This document shows, one piece after another, positions 7,641 to 15,797 of a stretch of 22,012 nt of DNA (positions are counted from its first letter, which is position 1; each line of letters opens with the position of its first letter). This DNA is from Promethearchaeota archaeon (GTDB lineage Archaea > Asgardarchaeota > Lokiarchaeia > Sigynarchaeales > SOKP01): contig JAEOUI010000172.1 in the NCBI GenBank assembly GCA_016839425.1, forward strand, positions 1 through 22,012, read 5' to 3'. The notes under the pieces were generated by a model. The model saw only the letters and a program-made list of their open reading frames with translations, searched no databases and had not been told where the DNA came from. Made by a program: the position numbers and the translations under genes.

Positions 7641-8780
7641 ATGAAAATTAAGCGAAAATCAAATAATTCAAGAAAAATTAGAAAAAAGAGCTTAGGCTCC
7701 TTATTTATCCTTTTTATTATAGGATTTTTATCAGGAAATTTTATTTCTAACGCACTTCTTCTTAGTGAAGATGGGGGAATACATGTTACTATAATTTATA
7801 GTTCGGAAAAAGCAAGTTGGATGACCGTCGCTTATAATGATTTTTTAGGAGAATGGGCTAGAGATCACCCTAACGAAAAAATAACTATAGAAATGCACCC
7901 CTACGGCTCTTCAGACTCAATTATTAGCATCCTTAATGGGGAGATCCATCCTACCATCTGGAGTCCTGCAAGTTCGATCTGGATGCCATTTCTCAACACG
8001 AAATGGACAGATTATACTGGAGGAGACGAACTCGTGAAAATTGACGAGGCTGTTAGAATTATATACTCGCCTATAGTAATTGCGACATGGGAATCCTTCA
8101 ATCAGACACATGAGATAAAAAGCCTTGCGGATGTGAAACGCCTTAACCTTGATCCTAGTGTAAGCGTGAGAATGGCGCACACTGATCCAAGATTGTCTAA
8201 CTCTGGTTTTATGACAACTATTATGGCTTTAGCGGCGGCTTCTGGGACACCATCTGAAAATCTCACGATGGACGACCTGCTTAATGTCGATGTCCAGCAA
8301 TGGATCAAGGAATTCGAATCAAGTGCAGTATTATATGGAAAATCTACGGGATTTTTATCTCGATATATGAAAGATGGAGGACCAAATTCTCTAAATATTG
8401 CGTTCCTATACGAAAATCTGGTGAGTGATATATCGAATTCCGCCACGGGGGGGAAGATCATTGCTATATATCCCGAAGAGGGTACTTTATATAGCGATCA
8501 CCCGTTTTGTGTGTTAAATGCTGATTGGGTCTCTCCCAAACAAAGAGAAGTTGCACAAGCCTTTCTTGAATTCTTAAACGAGAGAGAAACTGTAATTTCT
8601 GCTATGCAATATGGATTTAGGCCTATTGATCCTACGATTCCACTCGATCCTTCAATATTTAATTACGAAACCAATGGAATTCGACTTAACATTTCCGTGC
8701 CAGAAATTTATACTCCTACAAGTGGAAATGTCTTGTTAAAAATTCCTGACTTATGGTATCTTTGTAAAGCTACTGCTTAA
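7641..8780 (+). CDS. ABC-transporter solute-binding protein, VWA-associated SBP type
   Basis: This 379-residue protein has a basic N-terminus and one hydrophobic segment (about 18-40), which acts as a signal peptide or anchor; I see no lipobox Cys. The rest is a periplasmic-binding fold. Landmarks are YSSEK (53-57), WSPASS (107-112), HTDPRLSNSG (180-189), GKSTGF (233-238), YENL (257-260), YPEEGT (277-282) and YGFRP (324-328). From memory these match an uncharacterised extracellular solute-binding family in bacteria, often fused or adjacent to von Willebrand A domains. It is not PstS-like. It lies 22 nt before the permease gene. The ligand is unknown; an oxyanion such as phosphate is suggested by the neighbouring DUF47 and PhoU genes. 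Confidence 0.8.
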   Translation: MKIKRKSNNSRKIRKKSLGSLFILFIIGFLSGNFISNALLLSEDGGIHVTIIYSSEKASWMTVAYNDFLGEWARDHPNEKITIEMHPYGSSDSIISILNGEIHPTIWSPASSIWMPFLNTKWTDYTGGDELVKIDEAVRIIYSPIVIATWESFNQTHEIKSLADVKRLNLDPSVSVRMAHTDPRLSNSGFMTTIMALAAASGTPSENLTMDDLLNVDVQQWIKEFESSAVLYGKSTGFLSRYMKDGGPNSLNIAFLYENLVSDISNSATGGKIIAIYPEEGTLYSDHPFCVLNADWVSPKQREVAQAFLEFLNERETVISAMQYGFRPIDPTIPLDPSIFNYETNGIRLNISVPEIYTPTSGNVLLKIPDLWYLCKATA

Positions 8781-8802
8781 TTACTAATTTTAATTGATCA
8801 TC

Positions 8803-10461
8803 ATGTTAACCAAATTAAAAACGCAAAAAAAAACGAACGGAAATCAACTTTCCCTTGGCTTGAAAGTAGATAAATTTTTTTCAAAACCATTGTATAGAAA
8901 AATTCTTGACGCCATTACATTACTATTTTTCTTCTTCATAATTATTGGTCCAATTATTAACATCTTTTCGACAATTTTTATTAACATTCCTTCTATTGAT
9001 CAAACAGTTTTTAACGATCCATTGTTAGGAGATTTAAAATGGCAAAGAATTTTAGAAGCTTTAGGAAACTCATTTTTCATCGCTTCAATTGCCGTGATTT
9101 TTGACTTGATCATCGCCTTTCCCACGGCTATAATACTCACGAGATATAATTTTCGAGGCAAAAAATTTCTCGATGCCTTGGTTGATTTACCAATGGCAGT
9201 TCCAACAAGTACTCTTGGTTTTTCCTTGATGTTATTTTGGGGTATTTTTGGTGTCGTTCCTGGGTTTGAGTTAATTATCCTAGGACACATCGTGTTCACT
9301 TTCCCTTATATCGTCCGTAATATGAAGATTGTCTTAGAAAAAACCGATACCCTTTATGAAGACGCAGCAAGAACGCTTGGAGCTTCAGGAATAACGGTAT
9401 TTAGAACAATAACTCTCCCAATGATGAAAGAAGGCATAATAGCTGGAGCTATTCTTTCGTTCACGAGAAGTCTTGGGGAAACGGGCGCAACAATAATCAT
9501 ATCTGGACTTGTTGAAACCGCTCCAATATTAATCGTAGGATTCCGAAGACAATTAGACTTGCCCTCTGCCTCGCTCGTTGCTGCGATATTAATATTAATT
9601 TCTTTAATTTTACTCTTTTCGATAAAGTTTTTTACGAGGAAAATTGGATTTCCAGTAAAAAAGGTAATGCCAAAACTTGAAAAAAAAATAAGCCATAAAT
9701 CCCTTCGTTATTTGAGAGATATAGTAACAATGGGAACCTTGATCGTTTTGATTCTAATACCTGCGTTCTATGTTATTACTCAATTCTCGGGAGGATCTGT
9801 TTTCACAGAGCTTTGGGGTGAAGATCAGAAATGGGCTTTTTTATATAAGAGTATGATATATTCCATTCAAATTGGAGCCTTGGCCGTTGCAATTAACATC
9901 GCTTTTGGTATTCCTTTTGCATATATAATTACAAGGCGCAAGTGGGGGAAAGTAATTACTGTGCTAGATACACTGCTCGACATTCCCGTTGCGATACCTT
10001 CCGCCGCCTTGGGTTTTGCTCTTTTTCTTTTCTGGGGCCCTGCAGGACTGGGTTTACTTACTCCAGGATTCTTAATGATCTTATTTGTTCATGTGTGCTT
10101 TACTTTTCCCTATATGGTTCGTCCCATTATTGGAGTTTTGGAAGGATCTAATAGGGGAGTTGAAGAAGCAGCCAGAACGCTAGGTGCGTGCGATTTAACC
10201 GTGTTTCGGAGAATCACACTTCCGAATATCAAGCAAGGAATAATTGCCGGAGCGATAATGGTTTTCACGCGCTCTTTAGGTGAAACTGGTGCAACGATCG
10301 TCGTAATGGGTAGTATTCGTACAGTTCCCGTTTTAATTGTCGATTGGGTTGAAGCGACAGCGTGGCAAAGTGCTGTTTTCGCAAGTATTTTAGTGATAAT
10401 TTTTGGTGCGTTTTTGATATTTGCACTACGACTTGTTAAAAAGAAAGGAGGTGCAACCTGA
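8803..10461 (+). CDS. Fused double ABC permease (two MetI-like domains), sulfate/molybdate/iron type
   Basis: This 552-residue membrane protein consists of two MetI-like permease domains in tandem (about 35-280 and 303-545), each with about six membrane spans. Both carry an EAA coupling loop: EDAARTLGASGITVFRTITLP (186-206) and EEAARTLGACDLTVFRRITLP (454-474). Both also have the nearly identical stretch FTRSLGETGATI. The DLPMAVP and DIPVAIP segments resemble CysT/ModB/WtpB and FbpB/ThiP families more than PstA/PstC. One chain thus supplies the whole membrane channel, with one EAA loop per ATPase. TTG 8794 is a possible earlier start; ATG 8803 is preferred. The stop codon abuts the next gene's ATG, and GGAGGTG at 10447-10453 serves that gene. 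Confidence 0.85.
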   Translation: MLTKLKTQKKTNGNQLSLGLKVDKFFSKPLYRKILDAITLLFFFFIIIGPIINIFSTIFINIPSIDQTVFNDPLLGDLKWQRILEALGNSFFIASIAVIFDLIIAFPTAIILTRYNFRGKKFLDALVDLPMAVPTSTLGFSLMLFWGIFGVVPGFELIILGHIVFTFPYIVRNMKIVLEKTDTLYEDAARTLGASGITVFRTITLPMMKEGIIAGAILSFTRSLGETGATIIISGLVETAPILIVGFRRQLDLPSASLVAAILILISLILLFSIKFFTRKIGFPVKKVMPKLEKKISHKSLRYLRDIVTMGTLIVLILIPAFYVITQFSGGSVFTELWGEDQKWAFLYKSMIYSIQIGALAVAINIAFGIPFAYIITRRKWGKVITVLDTLLDIPVAIPSAALGFALFLFWGPAGLGLLTPGFLMILFVHVCFTFPYMVRPIIGVLEGSNRGVEEAARTLGACDLTVFRRITLPNIKQGIIAGAIMVFTRSLGETGATIVVMGSIRTVPVLIVDWVEATAWQSAVFASILVIIFGAFLIFALRLVKKKGGAT

Positions 10462-11607
10462 ATGCCAACAATAGAACTTTCAAATATCACGAAGACATTC
10501 GATGAGGGAAAAGTTTTAGCGGTTGATGATATTTCGCTAACAATTAACGATGGAGATTTCGTGTTTCTCCTCGGTCCGAGTGGTTGTGGGAAAACTACTA
10601 CTTTAAGAATGATTGCTGGATTAGAGAAACCCACAAAAGGTATGATTAAGATAGACGGAAAGAATATGGAGGAAATTCCTCCAGAAGATAGGGATATGGG
10701 ATTTATTTTTCAGCATTTCGAAATTTTTATGCATCTTACTGTTTGGGAGAATGTGACTTTTGGTTTGGAAATGCGAGGATATTCTGAAGATATCATCGTT
10801 AATAAAACTGAAGAAGCTTTAAAGACGGTAGATTTACTCCAATACGCAGATGAATATCCTTCAATCTTTGGAAATCCTGGTTTACAAAAATTAGGAATTG
10901 CTCGAGCAATTGCAACGGGTGCAAAAATATTGATAATGGACGAGCCATTAGGATCTTTGGATCCCAAGGTTTCCAATGTCTTTCGCCATCAATTACGAAA
11001 TCTTATAAAAGATTTAGGACTTACGGCAATACATGTAACCCATAATCAAGAAGAAGCAATGGCCATCGCAGATCAAATTATTATAATGAGGGGTGGCAAG
11101 ATCCTACAACAAGGATCGCCATACGACCTTTATGATCACCCTAATAGCATATTCGTTGCAAATTTTCTGGGAGAAACAAACTTTCTCCAAGGATATGTTT
11201 TAAAATTATTTGACGAAAATCAAATGAATGTGAGGTTAAGATTAGGAGGACCTAACTTGGCATGTAATAATATGAATAATAAATTTGCACTTGATAACAA
11301 TGTTGTTATTGCGTTCCGTTTTGAAGATGTTTATATTTTTCCGAAGGATTACGATTTTAAATCAAGCCCACATGAATGGGAAATGATTCAGATATTTAAC
11401 GCCAAGCTGGATTCCTCTAGATTTATTGGAGCAACTAAAAGATTTTATTTTATTCTGGATAGTGGTGATACATTTATATCAATTAAACCAGGTACATTTG
11501 AAGAAAATTTTTCTCCTGGAGAAGAACTTTTAGTTGGAATTCATAAAGATGACATCCATGTGTATAAGATTCCAAAAGATTTATTAAACGAACTTTCGCT
11601 AATGTAA
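10462..11607 (+). CDS. ABC importer ATPase 1 (CysA/PotA/MalK type) with degenerate signature motif
   Basis: This 381-residue protein has an N-terminal nucleotide-binding domain (1-240) and a C-terminal TOBE-like regulatory region. Walker A GPSGCGKTT (38-46), Q-loop FIFQHF (Gln84), Walker B ILIMDE (156-161), D-loop SLDP and H-loop HVTHNQ (His194) are intact. The signature motif is not: where LSGGQQQR is expected the sequence is FGNPGLQKL (136-144), so Ser and one Gly are lost. It could therefore hydrolyse ATP at its own Walker site only with a partner that supplies a good signature, as the next gene's product does. It starts one base after the permease stop codon, with GGAGGTG 8 nt upstream. 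The substrate follows from the operon. Confidence 0.88.
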   Translation: MPTIELSNITKTFDEGKVLAVDDISLTINDGDFVFLLGPSGCGKTTTLRMIAGLEKPTKGMIKIDGKNMEEIPPEDRDMGFIFQHFEIFMHLTVWENVTFGLEMRGYSEDIIVNKTEEALKTVDLLQYADEYPSIFGNPGLQKLGIARAIATGAKILIMDEPLGSLDPKVSNVFRHQLRNLIKDLGLTAIHVTHNQEEAMAIADQIIIMRGGKILQQGSPYDLYDHPNSIFVANFLGETNFLQGYVLKLFDENQMNVRLRLGGPNLACNNMNNKFALDNNVVIAFRFEDVYIFPKDYDFKSSPHEWEMIQIFNAKLDSSRFIGATKRFYFILDSGDTFISIKPGTFEENFSPGEELLVGIHKDDIHVYKIPKDLLNELSLM

Positions 11608-11619
11608 AGGTGATTTTAG

Positions 11620-12843
11620 ATGGTTGTAATTGAACTTAAGAATGTCTCAAAATCTTACAAAAAAATTAAAGCAGTTGATAATGTTTCATTAAAGATTGAT
11701 GATAACGAATATTTTATCTTGCTCGGACCCACAGGAGCAGGTAAAACCACTTTACTTAAATTAATTGCGGGTTTAATCAAACCCGATTCAGGAAAAATAT
11801 ATTTTGATGGAAATGATGTTACGAATCTAGCGCCTGAAGCAAGAAATATTGGTTTTATGTTTGAGAATTACGCTCTCTTTCCTCACATGTCTATATACGA
11901 CAATATTGCTTATAGTAGTCGAGTACACGCTCGGGATAAGAATCAAACGAAAACGATCGTAGAGCAAGTATTAATGATGACTTTATTAACGGGCAGAAAT
12001 AAAGCACTCCCAAAAGAAATGAGCGGAGGACTGCAACAAAGAGTTGCTTTATGTAGAGCACTCATGAATTTAGAGCAAACTAAAACCTTGATCCTAGACG
12101 AACCTCTTAAAGCACTAGATGCTGGACTACGGATGAGCTTGAGGAGAGAACTGCTCCAGATGGCAAAATCGCGCCAATTAGAACTCACTGTCATACATGT
12201 GACTAATGAGGAACAAGAAGCAATGATGGTTGCAGATAAGATCGCAGTGTTTAATGAGGGTAGAGTAATGCAAGTTGGAGCACCTTACGAAATATATTAT
12301 CGACCAAACGATCTCTTTGTTGCAAATTTTTTAAGTGAAATTAATTGTTTTGATGGTACTTGTTTGAAAAATCAGGAACCTACTTGGGATATTCACTCGA
12401 AATCAAAAAGAGGAGATAAATTTTTCGCAGAACTACAGCAAGACTCGCGTCCAATATTGGTAGATGTAGGCCCAAAAAAACCTTTTGCTACTTATATTAG
12501 AAAAGATCTTTTTAACAAGCTCAAACACGGTGATAAAGTGTTATTGGTCGTAAGAGCAAATCATATTAAAATTAGATTAGGTGACCGCACGAGCGAGAAA
12601 AGGAATGCATTGTTTGGCAGAATTTATCGTCGAAAATTTATGGGTGTCTTTTATCGATTTGAAGTTCTCTGCAAATTAAATGGATCGGAAAAATTAGTCA
12701 TAATTTCGACGCTTGCAACTTCGGAAATACACAAAAATTTTATCGAAAAATCAGAAGTAACTGTATATTTTCCAAAAGAATTAGGAATTTTATTTGAACA
12801 CCCTGGAGAAGAGTATATAAAAGAAGTTTTTAAATTAGAATGA
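11620..12843 (+). CDS. ABC importer ATPase 2 with degenerate Q- and H-loops
   Basis: This 407-residue ATPase also has an N-terminal nucleotide-binding domain and a long C-terminal TOBE-like region. Walker A GPTGAGKTT (36-44), Walker B LILDE (157-161) and signature MSGGLQQR (134-141) are intact. Two catalytic switch residues are changed: the Q-loop is FMFENY (Glu82 for Gln) and the H-loop is HVTNEEQ (Asn196 for His). Its signature can complete the ATP site of ATPase 1, while its own site would face the broken signature of ATPase 1. This implies an obligate, asymmetric heterodimer under the fused permease. Start ATG 11620 has GGTGA 6 nt upstream. Confidence 0.88.
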   Translation: MVVIELKNVSKSYKKIKAVDNVSLKIDDNEYFILLGPTGAGKTTLLKLIAGLIKPDSGKIYFDGNDVTNLAPEARNIGFMFENYALFPHMSIYDNIAYSSRVHARDKNQTKTIVEQVLMMTLLTGRNKALPKEMSGGLQQRVALCRALMNLEQTKTLILDEPLKALDAGLRMSLRRELLQMAKSRQLELTVIHVTNEEQEAMMVADKIAVFNEGRVMQVGAPYEIYYRPNDLFVANFLSEINCFDGTCLKNQEPTWDIHSKSKRGDKFFAELQQDSRPILVDVGPKKPFATYIRKDLFNKLKHGDKVLLVVRANHIKIRLGDRTSEKRNALFGRIYRRKFMGVFYRFEVLCKLNGSEKLVIISTLATSEIHKNFIEKSEVTVYFPKELGILFEHPGEEYIKEVFKLE

Positions 12844-12880
12844 AAACTAAAGAAGAATTGAAAATATGAAGTGATAAAAA

Positions 12881-13585
12881 ATGAGTTCATTATTTGAATG
12901 GTTTAAATCAAGGAATGAAGAAAGCGCAATAAACAAGACGCTTGTACACGCTCAAAAAGTCCTAGAATGTGTCGTGGAATTTGAGAAGGGGCTTTCCTTT
13001 TTGATTGAAGAAAAAGATGTTGATTTGGCTTTAAAAGTGTTTTTTCGAGTAAACGAATTAGAGCATCAGGCAGATGGTATTCGTAGAAATATATTAAATG
13101 GCCTTTCAAAAGCAGAATTAAACAATGTAATAAGAGAAAACCTCACACATCTCGTCAAAAGAATTGATGATGTCGCAAATGCCGCAAACGCAAGTGCAAG
13201 AATTCTCACATATATGAATTATAGCGATTTTTTAAAGTTAGATAAAGATGTTCACGATTATCTGATTCAATGGGCCAATGTTTCCGTGGAATGCGTTAAA
13301 ACCCTTAACTTAATGGTCCAAAAATTAATTAACGCAAAAGAAGAAGACGCAAATACATTAGGTGAAGAGATTCAGAGATTAGGCGAAGAAGTTAATGTTC
13401 TGGAGCATAAAGTCGATGATTTGAAAGTAAATGTTTATAGGAATTTAGTCTCTAATCATCCAGATGTCAATCCTTTCAGTGCCATAGAAATCCACAATTG
13501 TATTTCTGCCATGGAAGCCATTACCGATAACGCAGAAGAAGTAGCAGATTATATAATAATGCTCACAATCGCAAAGCGCTCTTAA
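12881..13585 (+). CDS. DUF47 (TIGR00153-type) PhoU-like regulator, ABC-associated
   Basis: This is a 234-residue helical protein, paralogous to the product at 6556-7239. The two share HAQKV-EC near residues 23-30, E-EADxIRRxIL (about 61-72) and LIKR/LVKR-DDVAN (91-100). The C-terminus has the second PhoU-like motif, AITDNAEEVADYI. Family members are regulators tied to phosphate carriers. Here the gene sits 37 nt after an ABC ATPase gene, with GTGAT 5 nt before ATG 12881, and so is in the ABC operon. It probably acts as that importer's dedicated phosphate-sensing partner (inference), much as PhoU does with PstSCAB. Confidence 0.85.
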   Translation: MSSLFEWFKSRNEESAINKTLVHAQKVLECVVEFEKGLSFLIEEKDVDLALKVFFRVNELEHQADGIRRNILNGLSKAELNNVIRENLTHLVKRIDDVANAANASARILTYMNYSDFLKLDKDVHDYLIQWANVSVECVKTLNLMVQKLINAKEEDANTLGEEIQRLGEEVNVLEHKVDDLKVNVYRNLVSNHPDVNPFSAIEIHNCISAMEAITDNAEEVADYIIMLTIAKRS

Positions 13586-13588
13586 GAT

Positions 13589-14161
13589 ATGATGGAATTT
13601 TCAATAAATCCCCTGTTAAAATTAAGGTTAGAAAATGATAAAACAGTGATCTATATCAATAATAGGATGTTCTTGCAGTGCAAGTACCTATTAATGAATC
13701 CTCCCAGTGAATTTAATGAAGAAAATCATAAAAAAGTTAAAAGTACTAATATTGACGCCCAAATTAAAGATTTAGATCATGCTCTTGAAAAAGAAGAGGA
13801 TATTTCTATAAAAATTGCTCCTGAAACAGAATTTTGGGCTCATGCTTCTAATCTACAAGCCTGGTACGAAAATGATTATAACACGCAAGTCCTTCACTCT
13901 AATTTAGCATTCCCTCTCCTTAAAAAGCTGTCAAAAGCGGGTGATATCAAGGCAAAGGAAGTCTTTAAGCAAGAGATCATAAAGAGATTTAGAGCGGGAA
14001 ATATAAGCGTTATGACTTATTTGGTTAAAGAAGGATATCTTAATCAATTAAGTATCGAACAATCAGATGAGTTATACGAGGAATTAGACCTTGATACCCG
14101 AAAAAAACTCCAAAAAAGCTTACAAGAAGCAAGTAAAAAAAAAGAGAGATTTTTATTCTAA
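13589..14161 (+). CDS. Asgard-type hypothetical protein, last gene of the ABC operon
   Basis: This 190-residue soluble protein begins 3 nt after the DUF47 stop, so it is almost surely co-transcribed. It has an N-terminal beta-rich part (INPLLKLRLEN, YINNRMFLQCKYLLMN), a charged linker (about 43-75) and a helical part from residue 80: FWAHASNLQAWYENDY, then HSNLAFPLLKKL. I recall this arrangement, including the FWAH.SNLQAW and LAFPLLKKL stretches, from uncharacterised proteins of Lokiarchaeia-type Asgard genomes, some carrying leucine-rich repeats after it. None are present here. Two Met codons open the frame; either may be used. Function unknown; its place suggests a cytosolic accessory role. 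Confidence 0.7.
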   Translation: MMEFSINPLLKLRLENDKTVIYINNRMFLQCKYLLMNPPSEFNEENHKKVKSTNIDAQIKDLDHALEKEEDISIKIAPETEFWAHASNLQAWYENDYNTQVLHSNLAFPLLKKLSKAGDIKAKEVFKQEIIKRFRAGNISVMTYLVKEGYLNQLSIEQSDELYEELDLDTRKKLQKSLQEASKKKERFLF

Positions 14162-14188
14162 TTTCATAAAATTTATCAAAAATATTGC

Positions 14189-15292
14189 TCATTTCAAATG
14201 TTTTAAGTATTGAAAAATAAGTTCCGCTGTGGCTTCAATTCCACTGAGCGTGCTAACCTCGGGAACATTGTGGCTGAACATGGTGGGAATGCCTATTAAC
14301 GCTGAAGGAACGCCCAACCATTTTTGACTTTTTCCCGCATCTGAACCATAAAATTCAACAACTCCGTTTTGATATGGAAGCTTGTTCTTTTCTGCGATAT
14401 TCATTAGTTGAGAACAGAACTCGTGATCGAAAACGCCTCCTCCTCTTCCTTCTTGCCATATGATTACGGGTCCGGCTTTTAGCTTTATATCCGAATCCAC
14501 GCTATTAGAGAAGTCCGCTACTAAACCAATGTCAATACCTATAACTTTATCAATCGGATTATTACGAACGAAATAATACGCTCCTTCCGTTCCGATTTCT
14601 TCTCGAGTTGTTGCTACTAAATAAACATCGTATGATATCTTGAGGTTTCCAAAATCATTCGTAAGATCACTCACTAGTTTTTGCGTTAATACGACGAGAC
14701 AAGCCAAAGCTGCCAAGTTATCCATCGAATATCCCGCAATGATGTCTTGATCTATATCCGGATTTAACAAGCCAAATTCCCCAGAAAAAACGAACGGCGA
14801 TCCCACATGGATTTTATATTCATTTAAAGCTTCTTCTTTCGTGTTCGCCCCTATATAGATTTCCATCTCTAAAGGATCGATTAATTCTCCTTTTCGAAGT
14901 TTATCCGGTGTTGAATGGGCGGATCTACCAGTAATCACTCCGTTTATCCATTGTCCTTCCTTGTTTAAAATCTGGATTTTTCGAGAAACCAACCACCTTC
15001 CCTCATAACCCCCTCTTCTTGAGAACTCTAAGCATCCGTTTTTCTTTAACTTACGGATAGTTCCCCCAATTTCGTCTATATGAGCCAAGATCGCGATTGC
15101 TTTATTTCCGGAGGTTCCCTTCAACCTTGCGTAATAATTACCGAGAGAATCAGAAAGTACATTTAAATCTTTACTCTCAAGAATTTTGAGCACTTCTTCT
15201 TTGAATTTCTCTCCTCTTGTTCTTTCCAGTCCAGATGGCGCTCGAGCGCTTGCGAGGTTTTGGATAGTTTTTAATATATCTTTTAAATCCAT
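14189..15292 (-). CDS. M42-family metallo-aminopeptidase
   Basis: This is a 367-residue cytosolic enzyme of the M42 (deblocking/tetrahedral aminopeptidase, FrvX/PepA-like) family, a co-catalytic dimetal peptidase. Ligands and catalytic residues are visible: AHIDEIG (His71, Asp73), GYSMDN (Asp191 bridging), TTREEIGTEG (Glu231 base, Glu232 ligand), IGIDIG (Asp254) and SHNVPEV (His341). Length is normal. The usual DDR after the bridging Asp is MDN here and the usual HSP-E is SHNVPE, so it is a slightly atypical branch. It probably trims short peptides. It converges tail to tail with the phosphate operon, 27 nt apart, and is not part of it. Confidence 0.88.
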   Translation of the reverse strand: MDLKDILKTIQNLASARAPSGLERTRGEKFKEEVLKILESKDLNVLSDSLGNYYARLKGTSGNKAIAILAHIDEIGGTIRKLKKNGCLEFSRRGGYEGRWLVSRKIQILNKEGQWINGVITGRSAHSTPDKLRKGELIDPLEMEIYIGANTKEEALNEYKIHVGSPFVFSGEFGLLNPDIDQDIIAGYSMDNLAALACLVVLTQKLVSDLTNDFGNLKISYDVYLVATTREEIGTEGAYYFVRNNPIDKVIGIDIGLVADFSNSVDSDIKLKAGPVIIWQEGRGGGVFDHEFCSQLMNIAEKNKLPYQNGVVEFYGSDAGKSQKWLGVPSALIGIPTMFSHNVPEVSTLSGIEATAELIFQYLKHLK

Positions 15293-15507
15293 ATTTTTTT
15301 CCTATTTTTCATTGTATTAAAATAACTCTCATTAACTATTATTTAAATATTACAACAGTGTACAATAAAATTGAATAAATTTGTAGAATTGCTTTAAATT
15401 TATGTTTTTATTGCATTGAATGATTGCGAATTTTTGAAAAGAATAATTCAAAGTAAATATTGTTTAGAAATAGAAAAAAAATGTAATTAATTTATTAAAT
15501 CGTGTAC

Positions 15508-15672
15508 TTAGAGCCATTTATAAAGAACCACTATCCTTAAGACGTCCCCTGGACCCGATGTCGATATTTTTATGTTGTTCAAATCGTAATCGGGCGGAAA
15601 TGACGATAGAAATTCCTCCAATTGTTTGATAGCTTTTTTGTAGTGATCTTTAAAAAACATTACTTTTATCAT
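15508..15672 (-). CDS. Small protein, possibly Cse60-like
   Basis: From ATG 15672 the frame gives 54 residues: MIKVMFF, an amphipathic helix (KKAIKQLEEFLSSF), DLNNIKISTS and a final strand LRIVVLYKWL. The beta-alpha-beta-beta pattern and the KIST segment resemble the Cse60 small-protein family, which I know mainly from bacilli. The frame stays open upstream to ATG 15732 (74 aa), but that extension is low in charge and looks non-coding. Function unknown. The opposite-strand frame at 15622-15843 is probably spurious. Confidence 0.45.
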   Translation of the reverse strand: MIKVMFFKDHYKKAIKQLEEFLSSFPPDYDLNNIKISTSGPGDVLRIVVLYKWL

Positions 15673-15797
15673 AATAAAATACTCATTAAACACCAATTTA
15701 AGAATTTGCATGCTAGCTGTTTCAAATACCAATCCTTATTTATGATTGTTATTTTTACCCTTCATATTACGAGCTTAATTCATTTAAAGGTAATTTT

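Noticed and set aside
10462..11607. Loss of SGGQ in ATPase 1 as a sequencing error or frameshift
   Set aside because: The frame stays correct on both sides with normal length around the motif, and ATPase 2 shows matching changes at the complementary positions.
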